Source: Liquidambar formosana (Eukaryota; Streptophyta; Magnoliopsida; Saxifragales; Altingiaceae). Taken from it: a DNA stretch of 64,000 nt. Shown piece by piece: positions 19,353 to 32,215 of this stretch. How positions within the stretch are numbered: the first letter of the stretch is position 1; each line of letters begins with the position of its first letter. Where the stretch lies: NCBI GenBank assembly GCA_039720395.1, contig JBBPBK010000048.1, positions 1,741,501-1,805,500 of the forward strand. The letters are read 5' to 3'. The notes below the pieces were generated by a model. It had not been told where the DNA came from. It worked only from the letters and a program-made list of their open reading frames with translations, and searched no databases. The position numbers and the translations under genes were made by a program.

Positions 19353-22300
19353 CTTATTGAATCTAGAGTAATAAGAACATTTGATGAATTGATGTTGATT
19401 GAATACAAGAATTGAATAATTGGGAATTGTTATTCAAGGTTTTTTTTTTAATTTTTTATTTGATATATATATATATATATAAATAATTTTATTAATGTTT
19501 ATATGTTTTAGAATCATTAGAACATTGGGTATTGTTGAATATGACAATAGAAAAATTGAGTCTTCTTTTAATGGTTTTGGTGAATTTTGTCAAATTTCTG
19601 ATTGGTTTAATGCATTACTTTTGTTGTAGGATCATCTGATGCTCCGGCTTCAGATTGTACTATCAGGCCAAGTGAGTCGTCTAGTCAGAGAAGTAATCGA
19701 GCTGTTCCAAAAGCGCCATCTTCTCAATCTAGATCTGGAACTTCAGATTCAACAGCCCAAACAACCACCACACAAGGTATGTTTTGATTTTGCTGTCACA
19801 TACTCACATGACTAAACTGTGGGTAATAGTGACAATTCTTCTCATCTATGTTTGGAAGTTTTTTTTAACTAGTTCCTGGATTTGATGTCGATGGGTCCTA
19901 TTTGTGATATCTTTCCTATAACATTGTTCTAATGTGTTTTTTCCTTACATTATATGTCAATGGAAATCTAGAAATAGTATTTTTCATGCTCTTCACATCT
20001 TATACTGACTTGATACTTTCTCCATTTGAAATGGGCCAGGTGATGCTTCAAAGGCATTCTCTCTTCAATTTGGGAGTTTTGTGAATCGGGTGCAGGTATA
20101 TGTATGCTTTTTTTAAAATTTAATTTAATTTATATTTTAGCTATTATACCTGTTATGCATGTCCCAGGTTCTTCTGGGTTCCTAATTTGTTCAAGGTTTA
20201 AAGCATTGTGGGCCCTTTTTGTTTGTAGGTACCTCCTCGAACTAGTTCAGCTCCCCCAAACTTGGTTGAACAGAAACATGATCAGGTGCGTTGGCCAGCT
20301 ATGCAATTGCGTCTTATTACTATATTTTTGTTGCATGAATGTAATATCAGTAAATTTGTATATATGTATGAATACTGGCCATTGTTTGTTTCTCTATTTG
20401 GTGATGAAATAATATATGTGGTTCACTAATAATAATGTTTATAGTGTTTTCGAAGGTTGGCACACATTACATTAATATCTTCAAGCTGAACTGGTTTAGT
20501 TAGTTGAAATTCAATGAAACAAAATATAGCAGGCAGGTCAAGGAACCTATTAATTGGACAGTTTAATTAGTGACCTTTTAGAACTGAGCGGGTTGATGTG
20601 AGTTGACTTCGTCATTGATTGAGTGATATCATATTATATTTTGATTATATGATATTATGATATTTTCTAACAAAAAAGAGCACCCAAAACCCCAAGGGGT
20701 AGCTCAATTGGCAAGGGACTACACCTCAAGAAGTGGAGGTCTTGAGTTCAACTCTTGTTAAACCCCTTGGGGTCACCCACACAAGGTTTCATGGTTCACA
20801 TGGGCCTTGGACTTACCTGGTCCATATGGGTTATGGGGTCCTATATGGGTCTGGGGTTTGCCCAAAGGGTTTCCTTGTCATAAAAAAAATGAAAAAGGAG
20901 TATCCAGTAATTAGAAATGACTAGTGATTATGGCTTTTAATTACTTGGTTGATTGAATCATTTTTAATTACTGCCAACTTTACATGCAGAATTTTCAAGT
21001 CTCTAACCTTAAATTTTTTAGCTTTGTTCATAATTTGAAAATAAATGCTTTATTCTTTTCTATTTTCCTTTTGAAAGAGTTTTATAAACCACACAGTCTC
21101 ACGTTGTTTGTTGTTGAAATTTTGGACTTCATATTTCCTGTTTTTAATGTTTTCTGCTTTCCTTGATCATCTAACCTACCACTCGTTCTGGGTTGGACAT
21201 TTCTGGCATTTCGATGGGAAGATGTCCGGTCTCACAGCCAAACTCATTTTCCATGGGCAGTAGATGATCTGACTCTTCTTTTGGATGTCTACTAAGCAAG
21301 TTGGTATTTACCTTGGAAATGCACATGCTTGCTCCCAAAAGTAACAAGGAAGGCAATGTGTAATAGAGCTTGACATTTAAGAAGGCAAAAGTGCAAATTT
21401 ATTAATGAGGCAAATGTTATGGACTATAATCAGGAATGGGAGGTGTAGGTACTTAAGAGTTAAGACTCACATTGGTGATCTTCCTCTGGGCAGGCAATCT
21501 AGGCCTTCAATGGATGGGCAAGACTGCATATTACTTGAGTTTACATATTACTCCTAGAAAATCCTACTGATGGAATTCGGAAGTGCTTCACATACATATA
21601 TCTGGACTTCTAAATAAGTTGTTAGGCCCAATGGAAAATTTACAACACCACTTGTATGGGCATCAATCCCTCTAATTTCTTTACCAGACCTTACAAAAAT
21701 TGACTTGAGGGAAAAAGTACTACTCCCATTACTACACTGGCAACATCTTTGCAACATCTCTTATAGATACAGAACAATAGCCATAGAGACAAGCAACCAT
21801 GTGCAATACTAGGCACTGGACAAGCTAGTCTTGTGAGACCTGGTGAGAATTGTAAATAGTTGATGACTTTATAATTTTGAGAATAAACATCTCTACAATA
21901 TGTTTCCATAATCTCTAAGTGAAGACGTTCATCATCTGACCTTGTCATTTCCAGAAGCAAATAATTGACACAAATGTGTTTGCCTATTTTAGTGTCACTG
22001 ACAAAAAATATTATTAAAGTGTTTCAAACATTGTACAGACTGTTTTTTTGATCAGCTTGTACAGAGTGTTTTCATTAGGAGCTTTTATGACTGTTAGCTG
22101 CTTATTCAAGATCACGATTCTCAATCATACAGGCTTTACATGATTCCTTAAGATCAGTGCCAGTGATACCAATTTCGTCCATTCCGAGGGAGCAACAACT
22201 GAGGAAGGATGTCCAGCAGTCCAACGGTAGGGAATCTCAACCTCGACCCCAGGCCAAAGGGGATCTGCATACCCAAGTTCCGGCTGCTCCAGCCATCACT

Positions 22301-25300
22301 AATACACAAAGTTCCTCTACTCTTCCTCCTCCAGGGGTGTCTATGGCAATTCCACTTCAGAAGCAGCAGGTTCCTTCACAACTTAGTGTCCCCAGTCCAC
22401 ATATTCAGTCTCAAGGACTGACCACCACCTCACTGCAAATGCCGATGTCTTTACCGTTGGGAACTTCTACCCAAGTTCAACAGCAGGTGTTTGTTCCGGG
22501 TATCCAAGGTCATCCCTTGCAGCATCAGAGAATGGTGCATCAAGGCCATGGCTTGAACTTTTCCCCTCATGTGAGTCATCAGCTGGGCACCCAGTTGGGC
22601 AACTTGGGAATTGGGTTTAACCCACAATTTTCACAACAGCAAACTTCTCGCATAACTGTCAAGATTACTCATCCTGATACTCATGAAGAGTTAAGGCTTG
22701 ATAAGAGGACTGATACAAATTTGGATGGTGGACCGATGGGCCCAAGATCACATCCGTTGTCCCTCCATGCACAGCCCATTGCATATGCTGCCACACATCA
22801 GATCAACTACTTCCCTATGCAGCCAAATCCCATGTTCTTCCAGAGTCCAACTTCTCTTCCTTTAACAAGTATGGAGATGCCTCCTCAGGCATCAAGGATT
22901 AATTACCCAGCTGGTCAGGTTTCACAAACTGTACCCTTCATGAATTCTTCCACTCTTAATCCCTTGTCTGGTTCTAAGCCTGGCCAATTAATGCCCTGGA
23001 TTGCTGACTCATCAAACTGTGAACATGGACCTGGTGCTCAGGCAGTAGCTTCTGCTGCATCAGTCAGCTTCACGACAGGTGACAGTGAAACCAGTTATTG
23101 GTCCTATTGGAGAAAAGGTTGGGTCCTCTGTGGTGTCACCTAGCCCCTCTGTCAATGACAAAAGTGAAATGCCAAAATTATTGAGATCCCCTGGGGAAGC
23201 TGGCTCTATTCATTCACAAGGGGACTCTAAGATTTGTTTAGAAAGCTATGTTCAGCAGTCAAAATCTATTCCTGAACCAACAGTTTCCATTCACAGTCCG
23301 TCACAACTAATCACTCCGTTGCACCATCTGCCTGCTGTTTCGGTTGAGAAGCTGCCCCTTAGTGCTTCAAACTTTCCTTTCCTGACCGGGGAAACTGCAT
23401 CCATTATGAACAATACTGGACGTAGAAGAGAGTCTGTGAGAAGATCTAATTCCATCAAGGATCAGCCGAAGACGCCAAGCAAGAAAGATCAAAGGCACTC
23501 CCAACCACAGCTACAGGTATTCTATAGTCTATACAGTTACTAAAGTCACATCTGTTCTCCCTATTTAACCTTTTTTTTTTTTTTTCCTTTAGTAATATGC
23601 TAAAGTGTGACCTTTGCTGCAGGCAGAGACCTCTAATTCTGCTGATAGTTCCAGAGATGCTCCTAGTTACCCTGATAATATGCAGGCTCCTCCTTTGAAG
23701 CTGGTTGAGACAACTGCCTCCATTTTGACCTGGCCTTCTCCGGGTTTAGAATATGGTAGGTCTTTAGAAGGTGGAGTTTCTGAAACTGTAGAATGTAAAG
23801 CAACTCCTGCTCCATTAGACTCTTGTGAAGATGAATGTGCTGGGGAATCATTGCCTGATGTTCATGTAGATGTTGCTGATGCTCCAGTAGAAGGAACCAG
23901 TAATGCTCGAGTTGGTGGGGACTCCACTTGTGGAACATCTAACAAGTCCAGTGTGGAAACTGTTTCTGGAAATCAGGGTGATGTTCATAATGTAAAACAA
24001 TATGATTGTACTCTACAGGAGATTCAACCGAAAGAAGGAATTTTGGGGTTAGCAGAAGCAAGGGAATTCTGAACTTTCTGAGCAGCCTCAACTAGATAGT
24101 AGTTATATTCGCAGTAACGGAATTGAAATGCTTGCAGATTCTTCTTCGGAATCCCTTAAAGTTGGTAATTACTCTGAGCAGGACTTTAATTCTTCTGAAA
24201 CAACAGTTCACAGTGAGATTGTTACCGTGGAAATTGAACAGAATGACCTGAAGAATGAAGCGAGGGATTGTATCTTACAAGTTGACAAGCCAGGATGTAA
24301 AGCAGTAACTTCTACTGACCCATCTTCGGATTTGAATGATTCTCAAATCTGCCCTTATAGTTCTGTTTTGTCTACAGATTGTAGTGAAATTAGATCTCCT
24401 ACATTGGAAGCCTCTAAAAGGGAGAGTGTATGCTTGGATAGTCAAGAAATCCCACTTGTGGAGTCTGGTAAGACACATCAGGAGTCTTCTCATACTCCTG
24501 CTCCAGTCGTCTCAGCTGCTGTTTCAAAACTTGGAGAGAAAGTTTCTGAGAATGCTAATGCTGGCTTAGTTCAAATTACAATGTCAGGATCCAAGGATAA
24601 GCCAATATTAGAAGTAAATAGGGGGAAAAGTACTACTGCTAAAGGAAAGAAAAAGAGACGAGAGGTTCTTCAGAAAGCAGATGCTGCTGGTACAACTTCT
24701 GATCTTTATATGGCATATAAGGGCCCAAATGAGAAGCTGGAACCTACCATTTCTTCAGAAAGTGTAGACAGCATGTCTGGCATTGATGCGAGACAGGTAT
24801 CTCTAGATTTTAAAGAAAAGGATGTTAGAGCGAGTAAGGAAGATGGACAGAGTGAAGCTGAACCAGATGATTGGGAAGATGCTGCTGACATTGCATCTCC
24901 AAAGTTGAAAATTTCTGACTAATGCTGAGCAAGTTCATGGTGGCTTGCAGTGTCATGAGGAAGATGTAGATGGAGTAACAGGTAGAAGAAAGTATTCTAG
25001 GGATTTCCTGCTGACATTTTCAGGGCAATGTACTGATCTTCCTGCAGATTGTGAAATTAGACATGATTTAATGGAGGCCGCGAAGGGTTCTAAAGTCAGC
25101 ATCTCAAAAAATTTTGATCGTAATCCAAATCTGAGCTTTGGGAGAATTATTGATAGGCCAATTGGGGTGGCTCGGCCAGACCAGCGTGTGAGTGGAATGG
25201 TGGGTGTTGACAGGTGGAATAAATCACCTGGTCCTTTTTCTCCTGGGCAGGACTCGCGTGTGGATATTGGTCAAGGAGGCAATTTTGCAGGTTTTCGGTC

Positions 25301-28300
25301 CACCCAGGGAGGCAATCATGGTTTTTTGAGGAATATGCATGGACTGGTCCCTGGTCAGTATGGTGGTGGGATTCTATCTGGGCCATTGTTTCCCCTGGCA
25401 CCTCAGGGGGGAATGCAAAGAAATGGCTCGGATGCTGACCGTTGGCAGAGGGGTTTGATTCCTTCACCTCAGTCTCCACTGCAGGTAATGCACAAAGCCA
25501 CAAATAAATATGAAATTCGCCAAGTGACTGATGAGGAAGAGGCCAAGCAGAGGCAGTTGAAAGCTATACTCAACAAGCTAACCCCTCAAAACTTTGAAAA
25601 GCTTTTTGAGAAAGTCAAGGAGGTCAATATTGACAATGCAGACACTCTCTCCGGTGTCATTTCACAGATATTTGATAAAGCTTTGATGGAACCAACTTTC
25701 TGTGAAATGTATGCAAACTTTTGCTATTATCTTGCTGATGTGCTGCCTGATTTCAGCAAAGACAATGAGAAAATCACCTTTAAGAGGTTGCTTCTAAATA
25801 AGTGCCAGGAGGAATTTGAGAGGGGAGAAAGAGAGCAAGCTGAAGCTAATAGAGTAGAAGAGGATGGAGAAGTTAAACAGTCTGAAGAGGGAAGAGAGGA
25901 GAAGAAGATTCAGGCACGAAGACGAATGTTAGGGAATATTAGATTGATTGGGGAGTTGTATAAGAAGAAGATGTTGACAGAGAGGATTATGCATGAGTGC
26001 ATCATTAAGTTGCTGGGTCAGTATCAGAATCCAGACGAGGAAGATATAGAAGCTCTATGCAAACTAATGAGCACTATAGGAGAGATGATAGACCATCCCA
26101 AAGCGAAGGAGCAAATGGATAAATATTTTGACATTATGGCAAATTTATCAAACAACATGGCATTATCTTCTAGGTTGAGGTTCATGTTGAAGGATGCAAT
26201 TGATCTGAGAAAGAATAAATGGCAGCAAAGGAGGAAAGTTGAAGGTCCAAAAAAGATTGAGGAAGTACATAGAGATGCTGCTCAAGAACGACAAGCACAG
26301 GCTGGTAGGCTGGCTCGTGGTTCAAGCAATAGTTTTTCTGCAAGAAGGGTGTCAACTCCGGATTTTAGTCCGCGGGGGTCAACTGTGTTCTCTTCTCCAA
26401 ATACCCAAACGGGCGCTTTTCGTGGATTTGCCATCACAGGTTCGTGGATTTGGCACTCAGGATGTTCGTTCGGAGGACAGACATACCTCTGAGAACAGGA
26501 CGCTGGCAGTTCCCTTGCAACACAGGCCTATTGATAATGATTCACTTACCCTTGGTCCCCAAGGTGGTCTTGCTAGGGGACTGTCAGTTAGAGGACAGCC
26601 AATGCTGTCAAGCGCTCCCCAGGCTGACTTATCAATGGGTCCTGGAATTTCCAGAAGAATGGCAGCTGGTCCAAATGGGTTTAGTTCTGTATCAGATTCG
26701 ACATCTTATAACTCAAGAGAGGAACCCATCCCGAGATATGTCCAAGAGAGGTTTGTGGGACAGCCTGCATTTGACCAGTCAAAATTTCAAGAGCATAGAA
26801 TGTATGGGAGCAGGGAAATAAGGAATGCCAATCACTCTTCTGATAGATTTATGGCAGGTCCATCTACTCGTGTTCAAGCAACTTCTAATGTTTCTTCAGA
26901 AACGGTTTGGCCTGAAGATCGTCTTAAAGACATGTCCATAGCAGCAATTAGAGAATTCTACAGGTAATTTCTTGTCTTCTGTATATTGTTTACTGCCTCA
27001 ATCTCTCTGTTGTTGACTGTCCCAATCTGTCTTTTGCCCCCCTCTTTATAATTAAGTTACACTTTTATGATACTCATTCAACTTGAAATTTAAGGGTCAC
27101 ATGCTCTTCCTAGCTTATGTGTGTGTATATATAACAATATTCATACTAATACTGTTACAGAATCATCAGGATGGAAGAAGTATGGTAGTTTATCTCGAAG
27201 TTTGAAATTGAGTTGATTGGGATGCTCTATCGTTGTAGTATCTTTTGACTGTGCCTATCCCAGGTCAGAGTGTCCACTACTGGTTGATCCTTCATAGTAG
27301 CCCTATCCATTATACATACCTTTTTGTAGACCCTTACTAGGCTGCACAGTTTATCCTTCTAGCTTTGGCTGTTTGTAGTTTCCTGCCCCAACCGTGAGGC
27401 TGTCCATTAGTCCCATTCTCACCAGAAGCTCATATTGCGAATACAATCCTCGAGTCATTAGCAGATGGTCCGCTATGAGTTTGGAAATATGGACAAAATA
27501 TGGGCAATTACTAAAATACATTTTTGAAGTGTAAACTTGCTTCTGTGAAAATATAAAAGTAGGGATAGGAAAAAATAGAAAATAAGTGAAATTCTAAGAA
27601 CTTCCAAATTCATGTCTGTTTAAAATTTCATGTATCACACACTTCAATTCATGCTGGTTTTGTTTTTTTGTTTTTTTTTTTTTTAAATTTTATATCTCTA
27701 AGTGAGATCTATCAGGAATAATTACAATTCAACCTACTTACGTGAAAAGGAAAACAGAATAAATGAGTACTAGTTTTGAAGAAATTAAATCATTTTTTAA
27801 CTTACTGAATTTCTCCAGATTTCCCAAAGTTACAAAAGTATCTTAAAATCTTGGCTTTAGGGGAGGGAAATTCCATGAGGTGGGACTTCATTTTTGAGGA
27901 GAGGGACTTTAATGATTGGGAGTTGGAGGTAATGATAGATTTTTTGGGAAGAATTTATGAGGTGCGTGTGGATGGGGTTGATTAGATAGGATCTTTTGGA
28001 GGAAGAACTTTAATGGGATGTTCTCTAGTTAGTCTTAGTTTGAAACGGGGCAATCAGATAGGATCCATTGGAGGAAGAACTCTAATGGGGTGTTTTCTAT
28101 TAAGTCTTATTATGAAACATTATATCAGTTTTGGAAGTAGAAGTTTTCCAGCTTTGAAGGTTTGGATCTCATCGATCCCATGATCTGGAGTCGGTAGACC
28201 ACCTCTTGATTCATTGTAAAGTAGCTCATGAGTTATGAACTCATTACTTCCTAATTTTTTGTTGTATTTGGGTGATGCCTCATTCTGCTTTTAGGTTGAT

Positions 28301-31300
28301 GGAGGCATGGTGGTGTAGGAACTCAAATAAGTTCTCTCTTTCGATAAGGAAGATGGTCCTGCATGCGATTTTCTTGTCGATCTAGAGGGAAGTTATCGGT
28401 GAACATTTGAGGGTGTGAAATGGATGATAAGGAAGACTAAAAGGAATATTCTAGAGCTTCTTTTTTTTTTGCTGCTAATATTCTTGGGCTTCGTTTTTTA
28501 GTGGAAAAACCCGGGTTGTTTACATTGGCTGTATTTCCAAGATTTTTTGAATAGGTTACACTTGTAATTTTTGTTTTCCTTTTTATATACCATTCGTATA
28601 CGGGGATTGTTTCTGTGTGTGAAAAAGTAAGAATGCTGAAATATGAATAACCTTCATCTCTCTCTCTTCCGGTTAGGGGATAACGCCCCCTCAATTTAGC
28701 CGGCCCTTCTTGTGATGAATATATGGAGGGTATAGGTCACAGGTAAAATCTTTAATCACTTTCATTGTTGGCCTGTTGGGGAAGACCCACTTCCCTGACA
28801 GTGATGATAGGTCCATGGTACCTAGACTGATAAGGGACAGTCTCTGACAACTGTATAGTTCTGTATTCCAGTTAGTCAGTCTCCTTTTTTCCATTCCTAT
28901 CTGTATAGGCAAACTGAAGATGAAACGGAGAATTGTGGGGAGACAACTAAAGAATACCTGATCAAGTCTCTTCCAAGTTAGAAATTTTTCCTACATATTT
29001 GTTTCCAGTTTGTCTGACCCTCAATTCGACTTGGTGCTCGACTCCAATGAGAGATAGTTAACTCTACTGAGTTCATCTTCTCATGTGCTGGTCTCTCTGA
29101 CACTGCCTTGTTCTTGAAGGCTGGGAGTTTTGTTTAATGAAGAACTAAACAAGGGGCTTCAATATCTCCTTTATTTGCCTCTGCTTGGATTTGCTTCCAT
29201 TCTTTCTTTTCAGCAATAGGGCGACTAAGACTGTCATCACTATCTAAATTGGTTAGGTATTTGGCCTATTGTTTTAAAAAGCTCTTTTGAGGCTCGCCTG
29301 GGGGGCAAGGTTGTTCAAAAACGCGTTAAGGCTTAAAAAATTAAGCAAGGCTTTCATTAGGCATACGCCTTACCAGTCGAGGCATAGTCAAAGGTGTGCT
29401 TTTTACGCCTTAGCACATCAGGCATACGCTTCATGCGACCTTCTGTTAAATGTTTTGATTTAAATCTTTTCTTTTTATTCATTTAATTATTTATTATTAT
29501 TTAATTTTATTTGACTGCATTAAATAAGTTTCAACCATGTTTAATTCATTTTTATACATTTTATATCAAGCCATGTATATTAGTAGAAATATGTTCAAGA
29601 CTTTTTTTTTTTAACATCTTTATGTACAATTTTTGTATAACTTAATCCATGATGCAATATGAACCTTTATCTTTAAATAACTATACTACTGATGATTTTA
29701 AATGTCCCAAAAATGCTTATATACTTTTTTTAATCTTTGTAGTATTAATTAATTTTCAAAATGCTACTACTTTTTTTTCTCTCTCTTTTTAAAAATGAAA
29801 ACTACTAATTGAAAGGCTTACGCCTCGCTTTGCAAGGAGTAAAACGCCTTGCCTAACGCTTTCGCCTTTAAAAACATTGATTTGGCCTGATTAGACTTCA
29901 GAGAGATGTTGTAGTAGCAGTTTGGACTCAAGGTATATTATGTAATCTCAATGCACTGTGCACATGCATTATCTGCACTTGAAAATGGTTCCTTTTGCGA
30001 GAAGTTCGTTGGTATGTATTTCAAATCCTCCCTCATAGATGTCCCCTGCTATTGAGAGCAGATCATTTACACTCCAAATAATTGAAGATATGTGGCAGGA
30101 CACCAGGTGGTCTCACCATAGTTGCATGAGAAAATTTAAAATCCCAGTACTAGTGAAAGGGCAGTAGCTGAATGCCTGAATCATCAATAAAATTAATGAA
30201 TTGTCCATGGTCTTTGTTCACTATTTTTATGATGTTGAAATGGAATATGATCAAGTCATGAGATTCAGAAATCACTTCGAGATTGGGAATTAGAAAGTAT
30301 CCTTTTTTTAGATAAATTATATCGGTTATAAATATCTAGAGAAAGGGAAGATAGTTCAGTTTAGAACTATAATGCTAATGGAGTCTTCTTGGTTAAATCT
30401 TTTGACTCCGTTCTTAAATCACATGGGAGACCTATTCCATTTAAAAGGGTTTGAAGGACAAGTGGTTTTTTTTTTTTTTTTTTTTGGTGGTTTTGAAAGA
30501 CAAATAACCCATGGTTGATAATATGATGAGTAGAGGTTTGAATATGCCAAATAGGTATATTTTGTGCAAATGCAAGGAGATAGCAGATCAAATTTTTATT
30601 CATTGCACCTTCACGAGAGGGCTTTAGATCTTACCTTTTTTTTTTTGATGGTTGGGGATATGTTGAGTGTTACCAAAATTGGTCAGAGACCATTCAAGGG
30701 GTTAGCGGTTTCATGTAAAGGTTGTTTGGGGTTTGATCCCTCTTGCTATTACGTGGATTATGTGAAAGGACAGAAGTGGAAGAATTTTTTAGGACAAAGA
30801 AAAACCCATGGAAAAGGTGAAGGAAACTCTTATTAAGACACTCGTTCTTTGATTTGGAAACTGCGGATGTTGCACAGAGTTCCTTTTTTGGATTTTTTAG
30901 ATCATTGTAATTGGGTGTAATTTGTGGTTGTGTGAGGGTGTGCATATGCGTGCGTGCGTGTGTACCATCTGCTGGCCGAAGTCCTTTCCTTTTATCAAAT
31001 GAAGTTTTACTTGTAAAATAAAAAATAATAAAGGAAAAGAAATCACCCCAAGCTCTTCTAATTTTTCAAAATCTACTTGTGAACTCATGGATAGATTTGA
31101 TTGGTTCTTTCTTGTGATATAGTCATCCCACTTAAGAATTTCCATGCATTGGACATACATATCACCAAAATGAAAACACCATATACCAAGGGTGGGAATA
31201 TGAATTTAATGAGGAAGATAATTTATTAACCACCCAGTGTCATTCATGATAGATGTATGCCTTTCATGATCAGAGTCCCACAATGCTTCAAGTTTGGAAA

Positions 31301-32215
31301 TTGGTTCATAGTTGTGTGCGTAAGACTGGTATTGTAGGAAATGGCATTAATGGGCATGTATATTGCTGGGGGAAACGCATAAAGCTTGTTGTGTTCATCT
31401 CGGTATCCTTTGCCATCCTTTTGCTGCTTTGACTTCTAGTCTGTTTTACATGCTAAATTCAAATGCTGTTTCTTTGCAGTGCCAAAAATGAGAATGAAGT
31501 GGCCTTATGTATCAAAGACATGAATTCCCCAAGCTTTCACTCGTCAATGATATCTACATGGGTCACCGACTCGTTTGAGAGGAACGACAGGGACAGGAAT
31601 CTTTTGGCTGGGCTTCTTGTTACTCTCACAAAAGCTAGAGATGGCTTGTTGAGCCCAGTTCAACTCATTGAGGGGTAAATAAACACATTCACTAGTAGTC
31701 AACAGGAATTACCTTGCTCCATTTGGTCAACACTGAACTGGTTCCAAACACTGTTTCAGCCGGTTCAAGTTATTCTAGAGCTGTTCTTAATGGTTCATTT
31801 AACTTCTTTTTTTTTTTTTTTTTCTCTCTTTTTCATTTTTCTTTTTTCGGCGGGGGTATAAGTTATGTTATCTATTTCACTTACATTGATTTTGTTTTAT
31901 CTGGCCAGTGTTGAGTTGGTTCTAGCTACTTTGGAGGATGCTGTAACTGATGCCCCAAAAGCGGCTGAATTTCTTGGCCATATCCTTGGCAAAGTCATTG
32001 TAGAAAATGTTGTTTCTTTGAGAGAGATTGGGCAGCTAATACATGAAGGTGGGGAGGAACCTGGTCATCTTCTACAAATCGGGCTTGGGTATGAAGTTAT
32101 TGACAGTACATTAGAGATGATAAGATTGGAGAAAGGAGAATCTTTCTTAAGTGATATGTGCACAAGTTCCAATTTGCAATTGGAGGATTTCCGCCCGCCG
32201 GATCCCACCAAATGA
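18732..32215 (+). CDS. EIF4G: eIF4G copy 3: full-length layout, four single-base frameshifts
   Basis: This encodes the cap-complex scaffold that binds eIF4E, eIF4A and eIF3 in the cytosol. Exons: 18732-18919, 19049-19173, 19630-19776, 20040-20095, 20229-20285, 22133-23516, 23623-26963, 31480-31674 and 31909-32215, all with GT-AG introns and matching phases. The start MSHNQSRANRSES matches the plant eIF4G N-terminus. VKITHPDTHEELRLD lies in exon 6, the eIF4E motif YSRDFLLTF near 24990, MIF4G at about 25500-26230, and MA3 in the last two exons (CIKDMNS, WVTDSFER, AAEFLGHILG, LIHEGGEEPG). Extra bases at 23078-23079, within 24051-24071, at 24919 and within 26427-26429 break the frame. Without them the total would be 1,932 codons, above the roughly 1,730 of Arabidopsis. 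The C-terminus RPPDPTK is shorter than in relatives. Either this is a young pseudogene or the insertions are sequencing errors. Confidence 0.9.
20687..20890 (+). mobile_element. tRNA-derived SINE in intron 5 of copy 3
   Basis: It carries an A box, TAGCTCAATTGGC, and a B-box-like GTCTTGAGTTCAACTC. The 3' end is TTTCCTTGTCATAAAAAAAA. Flanking direct repeats match at 12 of 15 positions: AAAAAAGAGCACCCA (20672-20686) and AAAAAGGAGTATCCA (20892-20905, with small offset). It is a full-length version of the one in copy 2. Confidence 0.8.
20906..22132. other. Rest of intron 5, copy 3
   Basis: Non-coding intron sequence, ending in the acceptor CAATCATACAG. It has no match in copies 1 and 2 because both deleted this region. 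No element boundary is recognised. Confidence 0.5.
25490..26235 (+). other. MIF4G domain of copy 3
   Basis: Uninterrupted domain from MHKATNKYEIRQ to RKNKWQQRRKVEG. It contains NKLTPQNFEKLFEKV, SQIFDKALMEPTFCEMYA, ITFKRLLLNKCQEEFERGE, RRRMLGNIRLIGELYKKKML and ALCKLMSTIGEMIDH. These are the conserved words of the plant domain, including the positions changed in copy 1 block A. Confidence 0.92.
27855..28645 (+). mobile_element. LINE (L1-type) 3' remnant with zf-RVT domain
   Basis: Broken frames show the C-terminal zinc-binding region of plant LINE reverse transcriptase: DHLLIHCKVAHEL followed by a stop where Trp is expected. Upstream is FNDWELEVM, and downstream is CCIWVMPHSAFRLMEAWW. It has many stops, so it is a fossil. 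Boundaries are approximate. Confidence 0.65.
29268..29879. mobile_element. Mutator-like MITE, 612 bp, 9-bp target duplication
   Basis: The element runs from ATTGTTTTAAAAAGC to GCCTTTAAAAACATTG, which are inverse to each other with small differences. It is rich in inverted AGGC/GCCT words near both ends. Perfect direct repeats ATTTGGCCT flank it at 29259-29267 and 29880-29888. A 9-bp duplication is the hallmark of Mutator-like elements. No coding capacity is seen. Confidence 0.75.
30255..31045 (+). mobile_element. Second LINE remnant with zf-RVT domain and 3' tail
   Basis: Frames interrupted by stops read RDWELESILFLDKLYRL, then RYILCKCKEIADQIFIHC, a zinc-binding C-x-C and H-x-C pattern of plant LINE enzymes. 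The 3' end reads CCTTTTATCAAATGAAGTTT and then an A-rich tail (about 31015-31040). It is non-functional. Confidence 0.65.

Larger units (their letters stand above)
26964..31479 (+). other. Intron 7 of copy 3, about 4.5 kb, loaded with transposons
   Basis: Donor GTAATTTC after TTCTACAG, acceptor TTTCTTTGCAG. The split codon restores Ser (FYS-AKNENEVALCIKD), as in plant relatives. It contains two LINE remnants and one Mutator-like MITE in the sense orientation or undetermined. The rest is unrecognised AT-rich DNA. Confidence 0.85.

Noticed and set aside
21171..21960. Possible transposon protein on the - strand of intron 5
   Set aside because: The frames are short and broken and show no motif I can name.
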